Positions 1 through 7,270 of a stretch of 13,659 nt of DNA are shown here, piece by piece. The stretch lies in contig JBMFXG010000057.1 in NCBI GenBank assembly GCA_049964535.1, positions 1 through 13,659 on the forward strand. The letters run 5' to 3'. Position numbers and translations under genes: made by a program. Source of the stretch: JAJYZP01 sp049964535 (GTDB lineage Bacteria; Actinomycetota; Acidimicrobiia; Acidimicrobiales; Acidimicrobiaceae). A model generated the notes under the pieces. The model saw only the letters and a program-made list of their open reading frames with translations, made no database searches and was not told the DNA's origin. The first letter of the stretch is position 1, and every line of letters starts with the position of its first letter.

Positions 1-1118
1 GTTGGCCATGCGAGCGTGAGGTCGTTCCCCATGCCCTTGGAGTCCATGACGATATAGGCCCCGCCGTAAGCCTTTCGGGTGATGACGCAGATACGAGGGA
101 CTCCACAGGCGGCATAGGAGAAGGCGAGCTCTGCCCCGTGTCTGATCATTCCTCTCCACTCGACATCTTTGCCCGGAAGGAAGCCGGGCGTATCCTCCAA
201 CGTGATGACCGGTATGTTGAACGCGTCACAAAAGCGTACAAACCGGCCGCCCTTCTGTGCTGCGGGGATATCGAGTGTTCCGGCCATGATCATTGGTTGG
301 TTGGCGACGATCCCGATCGTTCGTCCCGCTATCCGAGCGAGACCGGTTACGAGTTGAGGCGCCCACAACTTTCTCAGCTCGACGAACTCGCCGAAGTCGA
401 CGAGCTCGTGCACGATGTTGCGCACATCATAGGAAGCGGTTGGTGAGTCGGGAATGATCTCCTCAAAAGGGGTTCGATCACCATAGAGGTCGTCCCACTC
501 GTTGACTCTTGGGGGTAGGTCGTTGGTGGAACTGGGTAGGAAGCTGATCAGCTCCGCTATTCGAACGAGGACGTCGTTGGGGTCTTCAGCCTCCTCGTAC
601 GCAACGCCGGACTTTGATAGGAGCGTGTGCGCTCCTCCGAGGTCGCTCGGACTGAGGCTCACACCGGTGAAGCTCTGGACCATCGATGGCCCAGAGAGGT
701 AGGCGAATGCATCTGAGGTGACAACGACATAGTCGGAGAGGCCGAGTAAGAGAGTTGGACCAGAGACCGCAGGCCCGATGAGGCCCGTGAGGATCGGAAC
801 ACGACCAGAGCACTGTGCAAGCGCACGTGCGGCAAGGCCCCAACCGTGAAGTGCGGGGACTCCGTCGTTGATCTCGGCCCCTGAGGTTGAGAGAATGAGC
901 ACGAGGGGCAGCTCGACCTCTGACGCGAGTCGAGCAGCAGTAGCGATGCGCTCCCCATCTGCTTCGGTTAGGGCGCCGCGCTTGGAGGAAGGACGCGAGG
1001 TGACGAGAATGACGTCTCGTCCATCGAGTTGGGTAATACCGGCCCTCGTTGAGCCTTCAGAGAGCCGTCGAAGATGGAGACTAAAGTCGACCTGGCGTCG
1101 AACACTACTACGTATCAA
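1..1118 (-). CDS. Acyl-CoA carboxylase carboxyltransferase (beta) subunit, C-terminus cut by window edge
   Basis: Partial gene of about 372 codons; the stop lies left of the window. Family role: transfers carboxylate from carboxybiotin to an acyl-CoA (acetyl- or propionyl-CoA type) in the cytoplasm, together with a biotin carboxylase/BCCP subunit not seen here. Evidence is strong in the C-terminal half: a TPGFLPG motif near residue 310, then EWRGMIRHGAEL, ITRKAYGGAYIVM and a GNDLTLAWP ending at the edge, all typical of the biotin-side crotonase-like domain. The N-terminal half has LTEADGERI, SGAEINDGV near residues 79-87, and SGPSMVQSFTGV. The start is a TTG at 1116-1118, with AGGT about 9 nt upstream; no ATG or GTG exists in frame nearby. 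This gives an N-terminus roughly 40-50 residues shorter than usual. The gene lies 14 nt after the FAD oxidoreductase stop, probably in one operon. Acyl-chain specificity cannot be read from the sequence. Confidence 0.88.
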   Translation of the reverse strand, partial: MIRSSVRRQVDFSLHLRRLSEGSTRAGITQLDGRDVILVTSRPSSKRGALTEADGERIATAARLASEVELPLVLILSTSGAEINDGVPALHGWGLAARALAQCSGRVPILTGLIGPAVSGPTLLLGLSDYVVVTSDAFAYLSGPSMVQSFTGVSLSPSDLGGAHTLLSKSGVAYEEAEDPNDVLVRIAELISFLPSSTNDLPPRVNEWDDLYGDRTPFEEIIPDSPTASYDVRNIVHELVDFGEFVELRKLWAPQLVTGLARIAGRTIGIVANQPMIMAGTLDIPAAQKGGRFVRFCDAFNIPVITLEDTPGFLPGKDVEWRGMIRHGAELAFSYAACGVPRICVITRKAYGGAYIVMDSKGMGNDLTLAWP

Positions 1119-1132
1119 TGATGATGACCTGA

Positions 1133-2389
1133 CTATTTGACGCGAGGCTCGAGTCGAGAGCCGACCCCGCTGATCTTTTCCATTACAGTGCGAGCTGCCT
1201 TGCGACCAGAGCGTAGTGCTCCGTTGATCGAGGCGCTCTCGAGATAGTCACCGGCGAGGACGAGTCCATCTCCCACCAGGTTCTCTGACGTGCGAAGTAC
1301 CGACGATGGCGGTGTGATGGGAAGCGCCTTGTCGATGACGGTGACATCGAGTAGTTCCCAGGTATCGACGACCGGTCCGAAGGTCGCGCGGAGCTGATTG
1401 AGGGCTGTGGTGTGAGCGTTCGAACCTGTCGGTCGATAGGAGACACTAACGAGGTGTCCAGCGCGCCGGTTGTAAGAAGGTGCAACCGCTGAGAGATCGG
1501 TGACGGTCAAGATGGGGCCTGGTCGAAGTGATGGCACATAGACCGACGTGCCGAGATCGATTGGCTCCGGGGCAATGAGGGTGAGGGCTCCAACGGTGGA
1601 GTAGGCAACGTCATGGAGGACGCCTGGGAGTAGCGAAGCGGTGACGTCTGCACTCGTTGCAAGGACGGTAACCTCTGAAGCAACTGTGTGGCCGTCTGCA
1701 AGTGTGATACTCCGAGAGGCCACTGCTGAGACCTGAGCATCGAGGATGATACTCTCCATGAAAGACGATGCAAGCTGCTGTGCAAGAGCGTTCATTCCGG
1801 CTGCAGGAAGGCTAGCTCCTCCGTGGCGAAAGCGGTCCCAGAGAAAGCGGAGCTCTTGCACCGAAACACGTCGAGCTTCACCGAGGTAGACCCCTTGAAG
1901 GAACGGTTCCACAATGGTGGAGCGAAGAGCGCTGCTCCTCGCTAAGAGATCCATGACCTGTCCTCCATCTTGAGGAAGAGCACGAGAACGCAAGATAGTC
2001 CGTGCGGCGTTCAAGAGGTCGGAAGGAGAGGAGATATAACGCAGTGATTTGGCGAACTCGATACGGTCTTCACCGAAGGAGAGCGTCGCGCGACCACCGG
2101 AGGGTAGATCAAAGGTGATGCCGCGAAAGAGAGGCTGTAGCTCTAAGGACTCGTGGTCGAAGAATCGTCGACCCTCTGGGTAGTCCGGCAGGTAGACTTG
2201 AAAACCTCGATCGATGGTCACACCGTCAGTTACCGTCGTGGCAACTTTACCGCCGATGTGATTACTAGCCTCGAAGATGATGGAGGAGATACCGTTGAGG
2301 TCGAGGACCTTGGCGCAGGCGAGACCTGCTAATCCTGCTCCGACGATGACCACTGGCGCAGCGTCGGGACGTTTGGGTTTCGATGCCAT
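1133..2389 (-). CDS. FAD-dependent oxidoreductase (flavin amine oxidase / phytoene desaturase-like)
   Basis: 418 residues, a usual length for this fold. The N-terminus has a Rossmann dinucleotide motif, GAGLAG at residues 17-22, followed by the ribose-binding acid E40 and the GG pair at 46-47. Near the C-terminus, LAGDYLESASINGALRSG (about 378-395) matches the second FAD-contact motif of amine oxidase-like flavoproteins, where the last helix contacts the cofactor. No signal peptide or membrane segment is obvious, so it is probably cytoplasmic or membrane-associated. The substrate is unknown; relatives act on amines, carotenoids or protoporphyrinogen, and nothing here selects among these. The ATG start has a strong Shine-Dalgarno (GGAGGGAA, 5 nt away). 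It is the first gene of a likely two-gene transcript with the carboxyltransferase. A weak promoter candidate lies upstream: TTCAAG (2456-2461, complement), 16-nt spacer, TAGCAT (2434-2439, complement). Confidence 0.85.
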   Translation of the reverse strand: MASKPKRPDAAPVVIVGAGLAGLACAKVLDLNGISSIIFEASNHIGGKVATTVTDGVTIDRGFQVYLPDYPEGRRFFDHESLELQPLFRGITFDLPSGGRATLSFGEDRIEFAKSLRYISSPSDLLNAARTILRSRALPQDGGQVMDLLARSSALRSTIVEPFLQGVYLGEARRVSVQELRFLWDRFRHGGASLPAAGMNALAQQLASSFMESIILDAQVSAVASRSITLADGHTVASEVTVLATSADVTASLLPGVLHDVAYSTVGALTLIAPEPIDLGTSVYVPSLRPGPILTVTDLSAVAPSYNRRAGHLVSVSYRPTGSNAHTTALNQLRATFGPVVDTWELLDVTVIDKALPITPPSSVLRTSENLVGDGLVLAGDYLESASINGALRSGRKAARTVMEKISGVGSRLEPRVK

Positions 2390-2435
2390 GGTTCCCTCCG
2401 CGTCTCGTTCCAGCTCTCGTGTGTTTTGAGGTCAT

Positions 2436-2473
2436 GCTACCCGGATGATTCGTGCCTTGAATCGGTGGGTAGC
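2436..2473. promoter_or_regulatory. Nested inverted repeat in divergent promoter region
   Basis: Only 125 nt separate the divergent FAD oxidoreductase and membrane protein genes. In the middle lies a perfect outer pair GCTACCC (2436-2442) / GGGTAGC (2467-2473). It encloses a perfect inner pair GATTC (2447-2451) / GAATC (2459-2463) around a 7-nt centre. It overlaps the weak promoter candidate for the minus-strand gene (-10-like TAGCAT on the complement of 2434-2439). An operator serving one or both genes is the simplest reading; a transcribed hairpin is the alternative. The symmetry is seen directly; the function is inferred. Confidence 0.45.
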
Positions 2474-2514
2474 GGTACAGGGTTGAAGGTAACGAGAGAG
2501 GGAAGGAGTTATGA

Positions 2515-3624
2515 GTGGCAGATGAAGCCGCGCATCGTCGGAAACGGCGCCGGATCATCTTGGGCTACTTGGCGAGCGGGCTAGGGCTCGGAGTCGCTGC
2601 CTGGTTCATTCTTCAAAAAAAGACTGAGCTCATTGCTGTACAACACGTTTTCTCGGACGCCTTGAGTTGGAAGCTCTCCATAGGACTGCTGCTTGAACTG
2701 GTGTCGATTCTCTGTTATTCGCTGACCACATGGCTCTTGGTGCCGAATCGTCCTCGTTACATTACCCCGCTCTGGACGGCATCGTTAACCTTGGCCGCAA
2801 CGGCGCTGGGGAACTCGCTACCACTTGGAGCCGGTGTCTCGGCTTACTACGGCTATAGCCGTCTTGAGCGGATGGGCGCCTCGAAGACGAGTGCAGGACT
2901 CGCTATCGGGGCGACGAATGCGGTAGCGACCGCTACGCTCGGTCTCCTGGCCGTTGTCTCGACGCTCCTAAGCAGGGGAGGCACCAGGACGGCACTGTCA
3001 GGAACGGCGCTCGTAGTGCTGATCGTACTCGTCGTTCTGATGGGACTCGTGCTCTATCGGATCGGTCCTTTAGCGTCTCGGGCAGTCTTCGTCGTGACGT
3101 ATCTTCGTCATCGGTTTGGCTCCTCGAGCCAGGAAGCTCTGCGGCGGGCAACCGAGACTCGAGCTCGGGTAGCTGCCGTCTCGTACTCGACAAGGACGCT
3201 CGTGGCCGCAGTGATCTTTTCGATGGCGAACTGGGGCTGGGACTTTGCGGCTCTCATTCTCGCTCTTGCGATTGCCCATGCACACGTCGAGCCGACCGGC
3301 ATCGTTGCGGCCTACTGTGTCGGTGCTCTCGCGGCGAACCTTCCCATTACCCCGGGCGGGTTGGGTGTGGTGGAAGGTTCACTGGCGGTTGCCCTTGTTG
3401 CCTTTGGGGGTCGAGAGGTTAACGTGTTGACCGCCGTGCTACTCTATCGTCTCGTAAGCTTTTGGTTCTGGCTACCCGTAGGGTGGTCGATGCATTTTCT
3501 GCTCGGTGCCCACCTCTCCCGACGTGAACGTCGGATGAACGCTTCAGAGCTCCCTGCGAGGGGCTCATCGGAAAGGCAGCTGCCGACCGGTATCGAGACC
3601 TTAGATTCGAGCTGCGATGTCTAG
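2515..3624 (+). CDS. YbhN/UPF0104-family (lysylphosphatidylglycerol synthase TM-like) membrane protein
   Basis: 369-residue polytopic membrane protein with a basic N-terminus (RRKRRR) and about eight hydrophobic segments: roughly 14-33, 54-75, 85-107, 125-150, 160-181, 227-253, 262-300 (likely two) and 308-332. The family hallmark is ITPGGLGVVEG at residues 278-288, preceded by a GALAANLP segment. This identifies the flippase-like membrane domain also found in MprF, without the catalytic aminoacyl-transferase domain. Known relatives are proposed to move or bind lipids or lipid-linked intermediates; the substrate here is unknown. The start is GTG at 2515, set by AAGGAG at 2503-2508 (6-nt spacer). 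An ATG at 2511 is only 2 nt from that site and opens just four codons (MSGR-stop) in another frame. Its last 8 nt overlap the following lipoprotein gene, suggesting translational coupling. Confidence 0.85.
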   Translation: MADEAAHRRKRRRIILGYLASGLGLGVAAWFILQKKTELIAVQHVFSDALSWKLSIGLLLELVSILCYSLTTWLLVPNRPRYITPLWTASLTLAATALGNSLPLGAGVSAYYGYSRLERMGASKTSAGLAIGATNAVATATLGLLAVVSTLLSRGGTRTALSGTALVVLIVLVVLMGLVLYRIGPLASRAVFVVTYLRHRFGSSSQEALRRATETRARVAAVSYSTRTLVAAVIFSMANWGWDFAALILALAIAHAHVEPTGIVAAYCVGALAANLPITPGGLGVVEGSLAVALVAFGGREVNVLTAVLLYRLVSFWFWLPVGWSMHFLLGAHLSRRERRMNASELPARGSSERQLPTGIETLDSSCDV

Positions 3625-4015
3625 GCATCTTCGTAAGGGAACACTTGGTGCGCTCGTTTTGACGATGGTCCTAGCCGGTTGTGGGGCTTCGAACTCCGTT
3701 GCCGGCTCGTCTGCAACGAACTGTCTGGTGCCACTTGAGAGCGCAATCCATGCCCTGCCGGTTGCGCGTCCGATCCTTGGTGTTCGGGCTATTCGTGCCG
3801 GATCGTTGCACCGATTGCGTTTTGGGGCAAGGGCGGGTGAGCTGCTCTGTGTGATCGGATTTTCCTTGCCTATTCATAAGCACTCAGGCAGTTCCAAGAG
3901 GCCGACCCGCTCGGTTCGGCCAATTCTCTTCGTTGTCTATCAGGAGCGCACCGATCGTCTGCTCGGCTCTGCAGTCCTGCGGAGCTCTCTACCTGAGATA
4001 CGGCACTTCTTTTGA
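3617..4015 (+). CDS. Small predicted lipoprotein, function unknown
   Basis: 132 residues. A basic start (MSRHLRKG) and hydrophobic stretch lead to a lipobox LAGC with the acylated cysteine at residue 22, so a membrane-anchored extracytoplasmic protein is likely. The mature part has two further cysteines, Ser/Gly-rich linkers and many Arg/His residues, and matches no domain I recognise. The ATG start overlaps the end of the upstream membrane protein gene by 8 nt. No strong Shine-Dalgarno is visible, so translation may depend on coupling. It may act with that membrane protein, but only the gene arrangement suggests this. The ORF faces the convergent typA gene. Confidence 0.6.
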   Translation: MSRHLRKGTLGALVLTMVLAGCGASNSVAGSSATNCLVPLESAIHALPVARPILGVRAIRAGSLHRLRFGARAGELLCVIGFSLPIHKHSGSSKRPTRSVRPILFVVYQERTDRLLGSAVLRSSLPEIRHFF

Positions 4016-4054
4016 GTAGAGGTCGGTATAGAGCGACGTGACGCAGTCTCGATT

Positions 4055-4075
4055 GTGAGAGCGAGCTCCGCTCAC
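4055..4075. terminator. Possible hairpin between convergent genes
   Basis: GTGAG-(AG)-CG pairs with CGCTCAC around a 5-nt loop, giving 7 bp with a two-base bulge. It lies between the stop codons of the lipoprotein gene and typA, where a terminator is expected. Neither strand has a T-run after the stem, so it is not a classical intrinsic terminator. Confidence 0.25.
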
Positions 4076-4123
4076 TTCAGCGAGAAGGTGTTTGAGATCG
4101 GATGTGCTGTCACGTGTCACCGC

Positions 4124-5938
4124 TCAAGACTTAGTAGATCGTGACCTTCCACGCTGCGCTTGGTCCAAAATGACCTTACGCACTCTGATCGATTTTGGAG
4201 TAACCTCGACACACTCATCGTCTGCAATAAATTCCAGGGCCGATTCAAGAGTGAAGATGCGAGGAGGAGAGAGCCGTACGAGCTCCTCAGCCACCGAGGA
4301 TCGCATGTTTGTAAGCTTTTTCTCTTTCGTTGGGTTGACGTCCATGTCGTCGGTTCGAGTGTTCTCTCCGATCACCATTCCTTCATAGACCTCGTCGCCA
4401 GGGTTGACGAAGAGCTGTCCTCGTTCTTGGAGATTGAGGAGCGCGTACGACGTGGTCACACCGGAACGATCGGCGAGGAGGGAGCCCGAGGTTCGGGTGC
4501 GGATCTCTCCCGCGTAGGGACGATAGGCGTCGAAGGCGTGGTGGATAATGGCTGTGCCTTTCGTATTAGAGAGCACCTCGTTGCGAAGGCCGAGTAGCCC
4601 ACGTGCAGGAATCTGGTAGATCGCCCTGATCCATCCGCTTGCATTCTGATTCATGGATTGCAGCGTCGCGCGTCGAACGGCAACGCTCTGTGTGAGTGCC
4701 CCAAAGTGCTCCTCCGGGACGTCGACCTCAAGCCGCTCGAAGGGCTCCTCTACGACTCCGTCGACTACTCGCGTGATAGCGGTTGGTTTCCCAACGGTGA
4801 GTTCGAAGCCTTCTCGGCGCATCAACTCGATGAGAACTGCGAGGGCGAGTTCGCCTCGTCCCTGCACTTCAAAGGTGTCAGGACGATCGGTTGGGAGGAC
4901 TCGAATTGAGATATTTCCGATGAGCTCTTGATCGAGACGAGCCTTGATGAGCCGGGCCGTTACCTTGGTTCCTTCTCGTCCGGAGAGGATCGAAGTGTTG
5001 GCGGCGAGCGTCATGGAGATGGCCGGCTCCTCTACCTCAATGGGCGGTAAGGGACGAGGGTCTTCGAGGGAGGTGAGCGTCTCGCCAATCGTGACCTCGG
5101 GGATGCCGGAGATGATAGCGATGTCTCCACCTTCGACTAGGTCTGCCGGCACGCGCAGGAGGTGTTCTGCAACGAAGACCTCGCCTATCTTGACTCTTTG
5201 TGACGACCCATCTCGTCGGTACCACGCCACATTTTCACCTTTGCGTAAGACGCCGTTGATAATGCGGCAGACCGCTAGGCGGCCGAGATATGGCGACGCG
5301 TCGATGTTGGAGACGAGGGCTTGGAGCGGGGCGTTAGGGTCGCAGTCGAGAGCAGGCACTGCCTCCATGAGAGTCTCAAAGAGTGGTGCGAGCGTTGTCG
5401 ACTCCTCTCCGAGCTTGTGAGTTGCCCATCCAGCTCGGCCGGAGGAGTAGAGAACGGGAAACTCTATCTGCTCTTCCGTGGCTCCGAGGTCGATGAAGAG
5501 CTCCAAGATTTCGTCGTGGACCTCATCTGGCCGTGCATCCGGTCGATCGACCTTATTGATGACGACAACGATCGGTAGGTGTGCTTCAAGAGCTTTGCGT
5601 AGCACAAATCTGGTCTGTGGAAGAGGACCCTCTGCCGCATCCACCAGCAGGATCGCTCCGTCGACCATGGTGAGGCCGCGCTCGACCTCACCACCAAAGT
5701 CGGCGTGACCAGGGGTATCGACGATATTGATTTTGGTCTCTCCCCACCAGAGCGCTATGTTCTTAGCGAGAATAGTGATACCCTTTTCTCGCTCAAGATC
5801 CATAGAGTCAAGGATGCGATCCTGGACGTCTTGGTTCTCTCGGAATGCGCCCGATTGACGCAGCATCGCATCGACGAGTGTGGTTTTGCCATGATCGACG
5901 TGTGCAATGATAGCGACGTTGCGTATGTCGAGACCCAA
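4124..5938 (-). CDS. typA: Translational GTPase TypA/BipA
   Basis: 604 residues, the usual TypA/BipA length. This ribosome-associated GTPase of the EF-G/LepA class is linked to stress adaptation and ribosome assembly. G1 is AHVDHGKTT (12-20), G2 GITI (53-56), G3 DTPGHADF (74-81), G4 NKVD (128-131), and a G5-type SSGRAG lies near 165-170. The EF-Tu domain-2-like, EF-G C-terminal and TypA-specific domains follow, including RGLLGLRNE and an LADRSGVTTSYAL-type segment. The C-terminus is basic (GRSRSTKS). The start codon is TTG (5936-5938): no in-frame ATG is nearby, MGLDIRNVAI aligns with family starts, and AGGCGG lies about 9 nt upstream. It sits 41 nt after the CtaG-like gene, with no terminator seen between them. 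Confidence 0.97.
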   Translation of the reverse strand: MGLDIRNVAIIAHVDHGKTTLVDAMLRQSGAFRENQDVQDRILDSMDLEREKGITILAKNIALWWGETKINIVDTPGHADFGGEVERGLTMVDGAILLVDAAEGPLPQTRFVLRKALEAHLPIVVVINKVDRPDARPDEVHDEILELFIDLGATEEQIEFPVLYSSGRAGWATHKLGEESTTLAPLFETLMEAVPALDCDPNAPLQALVSNIDASPYLGRLAVCRIINGVLRKGENVAWYRRDGSSQRVKIGEVFVAEHLLRVPADLVEGGDIAIISGIPEVTIGETLTSLEDPRPLPPIEVEEPAISMTLAANTSILSGREGTKVTARLIKARLDQELIGNISIRVLPTDRPDTFEVQGRGELALAVLIELMRREGFELTVGKPTAITRVVDGVVEEPFERLEVDVPEEHFGALTQSVAVRRATLQSMNQNASGWIRAIYQIPARGLLGLRNEVLSNTKGTAIIHHAFDAYRPYAGEIRTRTSGSLLADRSGVTTSYALLNLQERGQLFVNPGDEVYEGMVIGENTRTDDMDVNPTKEKKLTNMRSSVAEELVRLSPPRIFTLESALEFIADDECVEVTPKSIRVRKVILDQAQRGRSRSTKS

Positions 5939-5979
5939 GATAGTAAGCCGCCTTTTGATTCGAGGAGTGCGATAGAGCG

Positions 5980-6879
5980 CTAGTCCGATTTGGGAGTGCG
6001 CTTCTCTATACGGTCGAACTCGCGTTCAACGTCACTCCAGAGTATCGGCTCTGGGTCGTGTCCACGCTCTTCGTCGGAGCTGACGCGCAGGATCAAGATG
6101 ATGGCGGTGCCCCAGAGGATAAAGAGCGAGAGAATCTTAGCGAGGGCTCCTGCGAGCTCTTGGTCCCCGACGGCTGAGAGTCCAAAGATGTGGGCGTGGT
6201 GAATAAAGACCGGGTAGAGAGGATGCTGGGCGAAGATGAGAATGAAGGTTGGTGCGGTGGGCAGGAGGCTCTGAGCAAACAAGAAGACGATTCTGCCAAC
6301 CATGGAGAGCTGGCGTACTCCTGGCAGAAGACGTAATGCAGTGAGCCACATGGTCATTCCCGCTGCGATTAACGCGACTTGCAGCCCGCTCCGCACGAGA
6401 GCACTCTCGGCTTGGTCCTGGACAATGGGTGTCAGCATCGAGAGAAAGAAGGTACCCGAGAAGACGATGGTGGCAGCGATTGGCCGTGTCAAAAACGATG
6501 TCACACGGTCGATGACGAACGGGCGTGTGACTCGGGCTATCCAGGCTTTCGGTAGCCCGAGGAGCACGAGAGGAGTTGCGATCAAGGTCAAGGTGACGTT
6601 ATCGAGCAGATAGACGGTGACGTCGTCGTGAGCCGCAAGAGCGTTGAGGGGACTTGCGGTCAAGATAGCGCCGAGAATGACTCCACTGAGGAAGAACCAT
6701 CGTTGGCGTACTGTGACTGGATAGCGATGACGTCGAGGCAGGGCGCGTGCGGCAGAATCGAGATCGCCGCTCGTCTGAGCTGTGAGGATGGGGCAGGTTC
6801 GGAGATAGCCAAAGACGATAAGGAGCGCGAGGAGGATAAAAACTATATTGAACTGAGCAAGAACCATGCTAGTGTGCAT
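5980..6879 (-). CDS. CtaG-like (caa3-type cytochrome oxidase assembly family) membrane protein, metal-site histidines missing
   Basis: 299 residues with about seven membrane segments (near 8-26, 62-80, 91-109, 134-152, 164-182, 194-216, 245-264). The layout and the motifs TPLVLLGLP (102-110), LYPVF (221-225) and DQELAG (239-244) match the caa3_CtaG family, whose members help load copper into cytochrome c oxidase. As I recall the family, a paired-His motif precedes PLL-LG-P and a second precedes an FW. Here those positions read Y90/N94 and R163/Q167, so the canonical ligands are absent and the copper role is doubtful. Translation may begin at Met5 (6865-6867): AAAGGA sits about 11 nt before Met5 but abuts Met1. 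The gene is upstream of typA in the same direction. The C-terminal tail (265-299) is charged and probably cytoplasmic. Confidence 0.72.
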   Translation of the reverse strand: MHTSMVLAQFNIVFILLALLIVFGYLRTCPILTAQTSGDLDSAARALPRRHRYPVTVRQRWFFLSGVILGAILTASPLNALAAHDDVTVYLLDNVTLTLIATPLVLLGLPKAWIARVTRPFVIDRVTSFLTRPIAATIVFSGTFFLSMLTPIVQDQAESALVRSGLQVALIAAGMTMWLTALRLLPGVRQLSMVGRIVFLFAQSLLPTAPTFILIFAQHPLYPVFIHHAHIFGLSAVGDQELAGALAKILSLFILWGTAIILILRVSSDEERGHDPEPILWSDVEREFDRIEKRTPKSD

Positions 6880-6959
6880 CCTTTACTCGCATTCGAGCCG
6901 TTCGATCGTACGAGATGTAGACGTCCAGGATCGAGATCGGTGCTTCTCGTATCGTAGCG

Positions 6960-6999
6960 GAGATCTAGGCCCAATGCATAGCTGCACTGGTTTGATCTC
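6960..6999. repeat. Nested inverted repeat
   Basis: Outer arms GAGATC (6960-6965) and GATCTC (6994-6999) are perfect. Inner arms CCAATGCA (6971-6978) and TGCACTGG (6983-6990) match at 7 of 8 positions around the 4-nt centre TAGC. It overlaps the -35-like element of the weak promoter candidate for the ctaG-like gene, so it may be an operator. No protein can be assigned to it. Confidence 0.4.
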
Positions 7000-7070
7000 T
7001 CGAAGAGTGATCTCCATCGTTTGGATTGGGTGTCTCTCTTTGGATTGTTCTCAGAAGGTGATCACTGCAG

Positions 7071-7117
7071 CGACGCGGGTCGCGTCGTACCTTTGCACTT
7101 GAGTGTACGGTTGCACT
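7071..7117. promoter_or_regulatory. Perfect inverted repeat followed by TTGCACT direct repeats (candidate operator)
   Basis: CGACGCG (7071-7077) and CGCGTCG (7081-7087) form a perfect 7-bp inverted repeat around GGT. TTGCACT then occurs at 7093-7099 and 7111-7117 (18-nt period), with the near-palindrome TGCACT-TG-AGTGTA at 7094-7107. OmpR-type regulators often bind direct repeats upstream of their own gene, so autoregulation is possible, but an 18-nt period is not the usual helical spacing. Confidence 0.28.
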
Positions 7118-7237
7118 AGCTCTCATGCGAAGTAGGTCACGACTGATAGTCTCTCGATATCTTCACCGCAGCGAGCAACCGAACTCTGAAAACTATGGCG
7201 ATAGCACCGAAGGTGATACCGAGAGAAGTTCGTATGG

Positions 7238-7270
7238 CAGGGGAACGGAAGCGCATTCGCTTCTGTCCTG
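7238..7270 (+). other. Leader hairpin upstream of the response regulator gene
   Basis: CGGAAGCG (7246-7253) pairs with CGCTTCTG (7258-7265) over a CATT loop, with one G-U pair. CAGG (7238-7241) and CCTG (7267-7270) add an outer 4-bp helix. It ends about 40 nt before the ATG and does not cover the Shine-Dalgarno. There is no T-run, so it is unlikely to be a terminator. It could stabilise the leader or bind a regulator. Confidence 0.35.

Noticed and set aside
138..446. 102-codon plus-strand ORF at the left end
   Set aside because: It is antisense to the carboxyltransferase, whose conserved motifs run through the whole stretch.
4944..5420. 158-codon plus-strand ORF inside typA
   Set aside because: It lies fully antisense to a well conserved typA coding region and has no family features.
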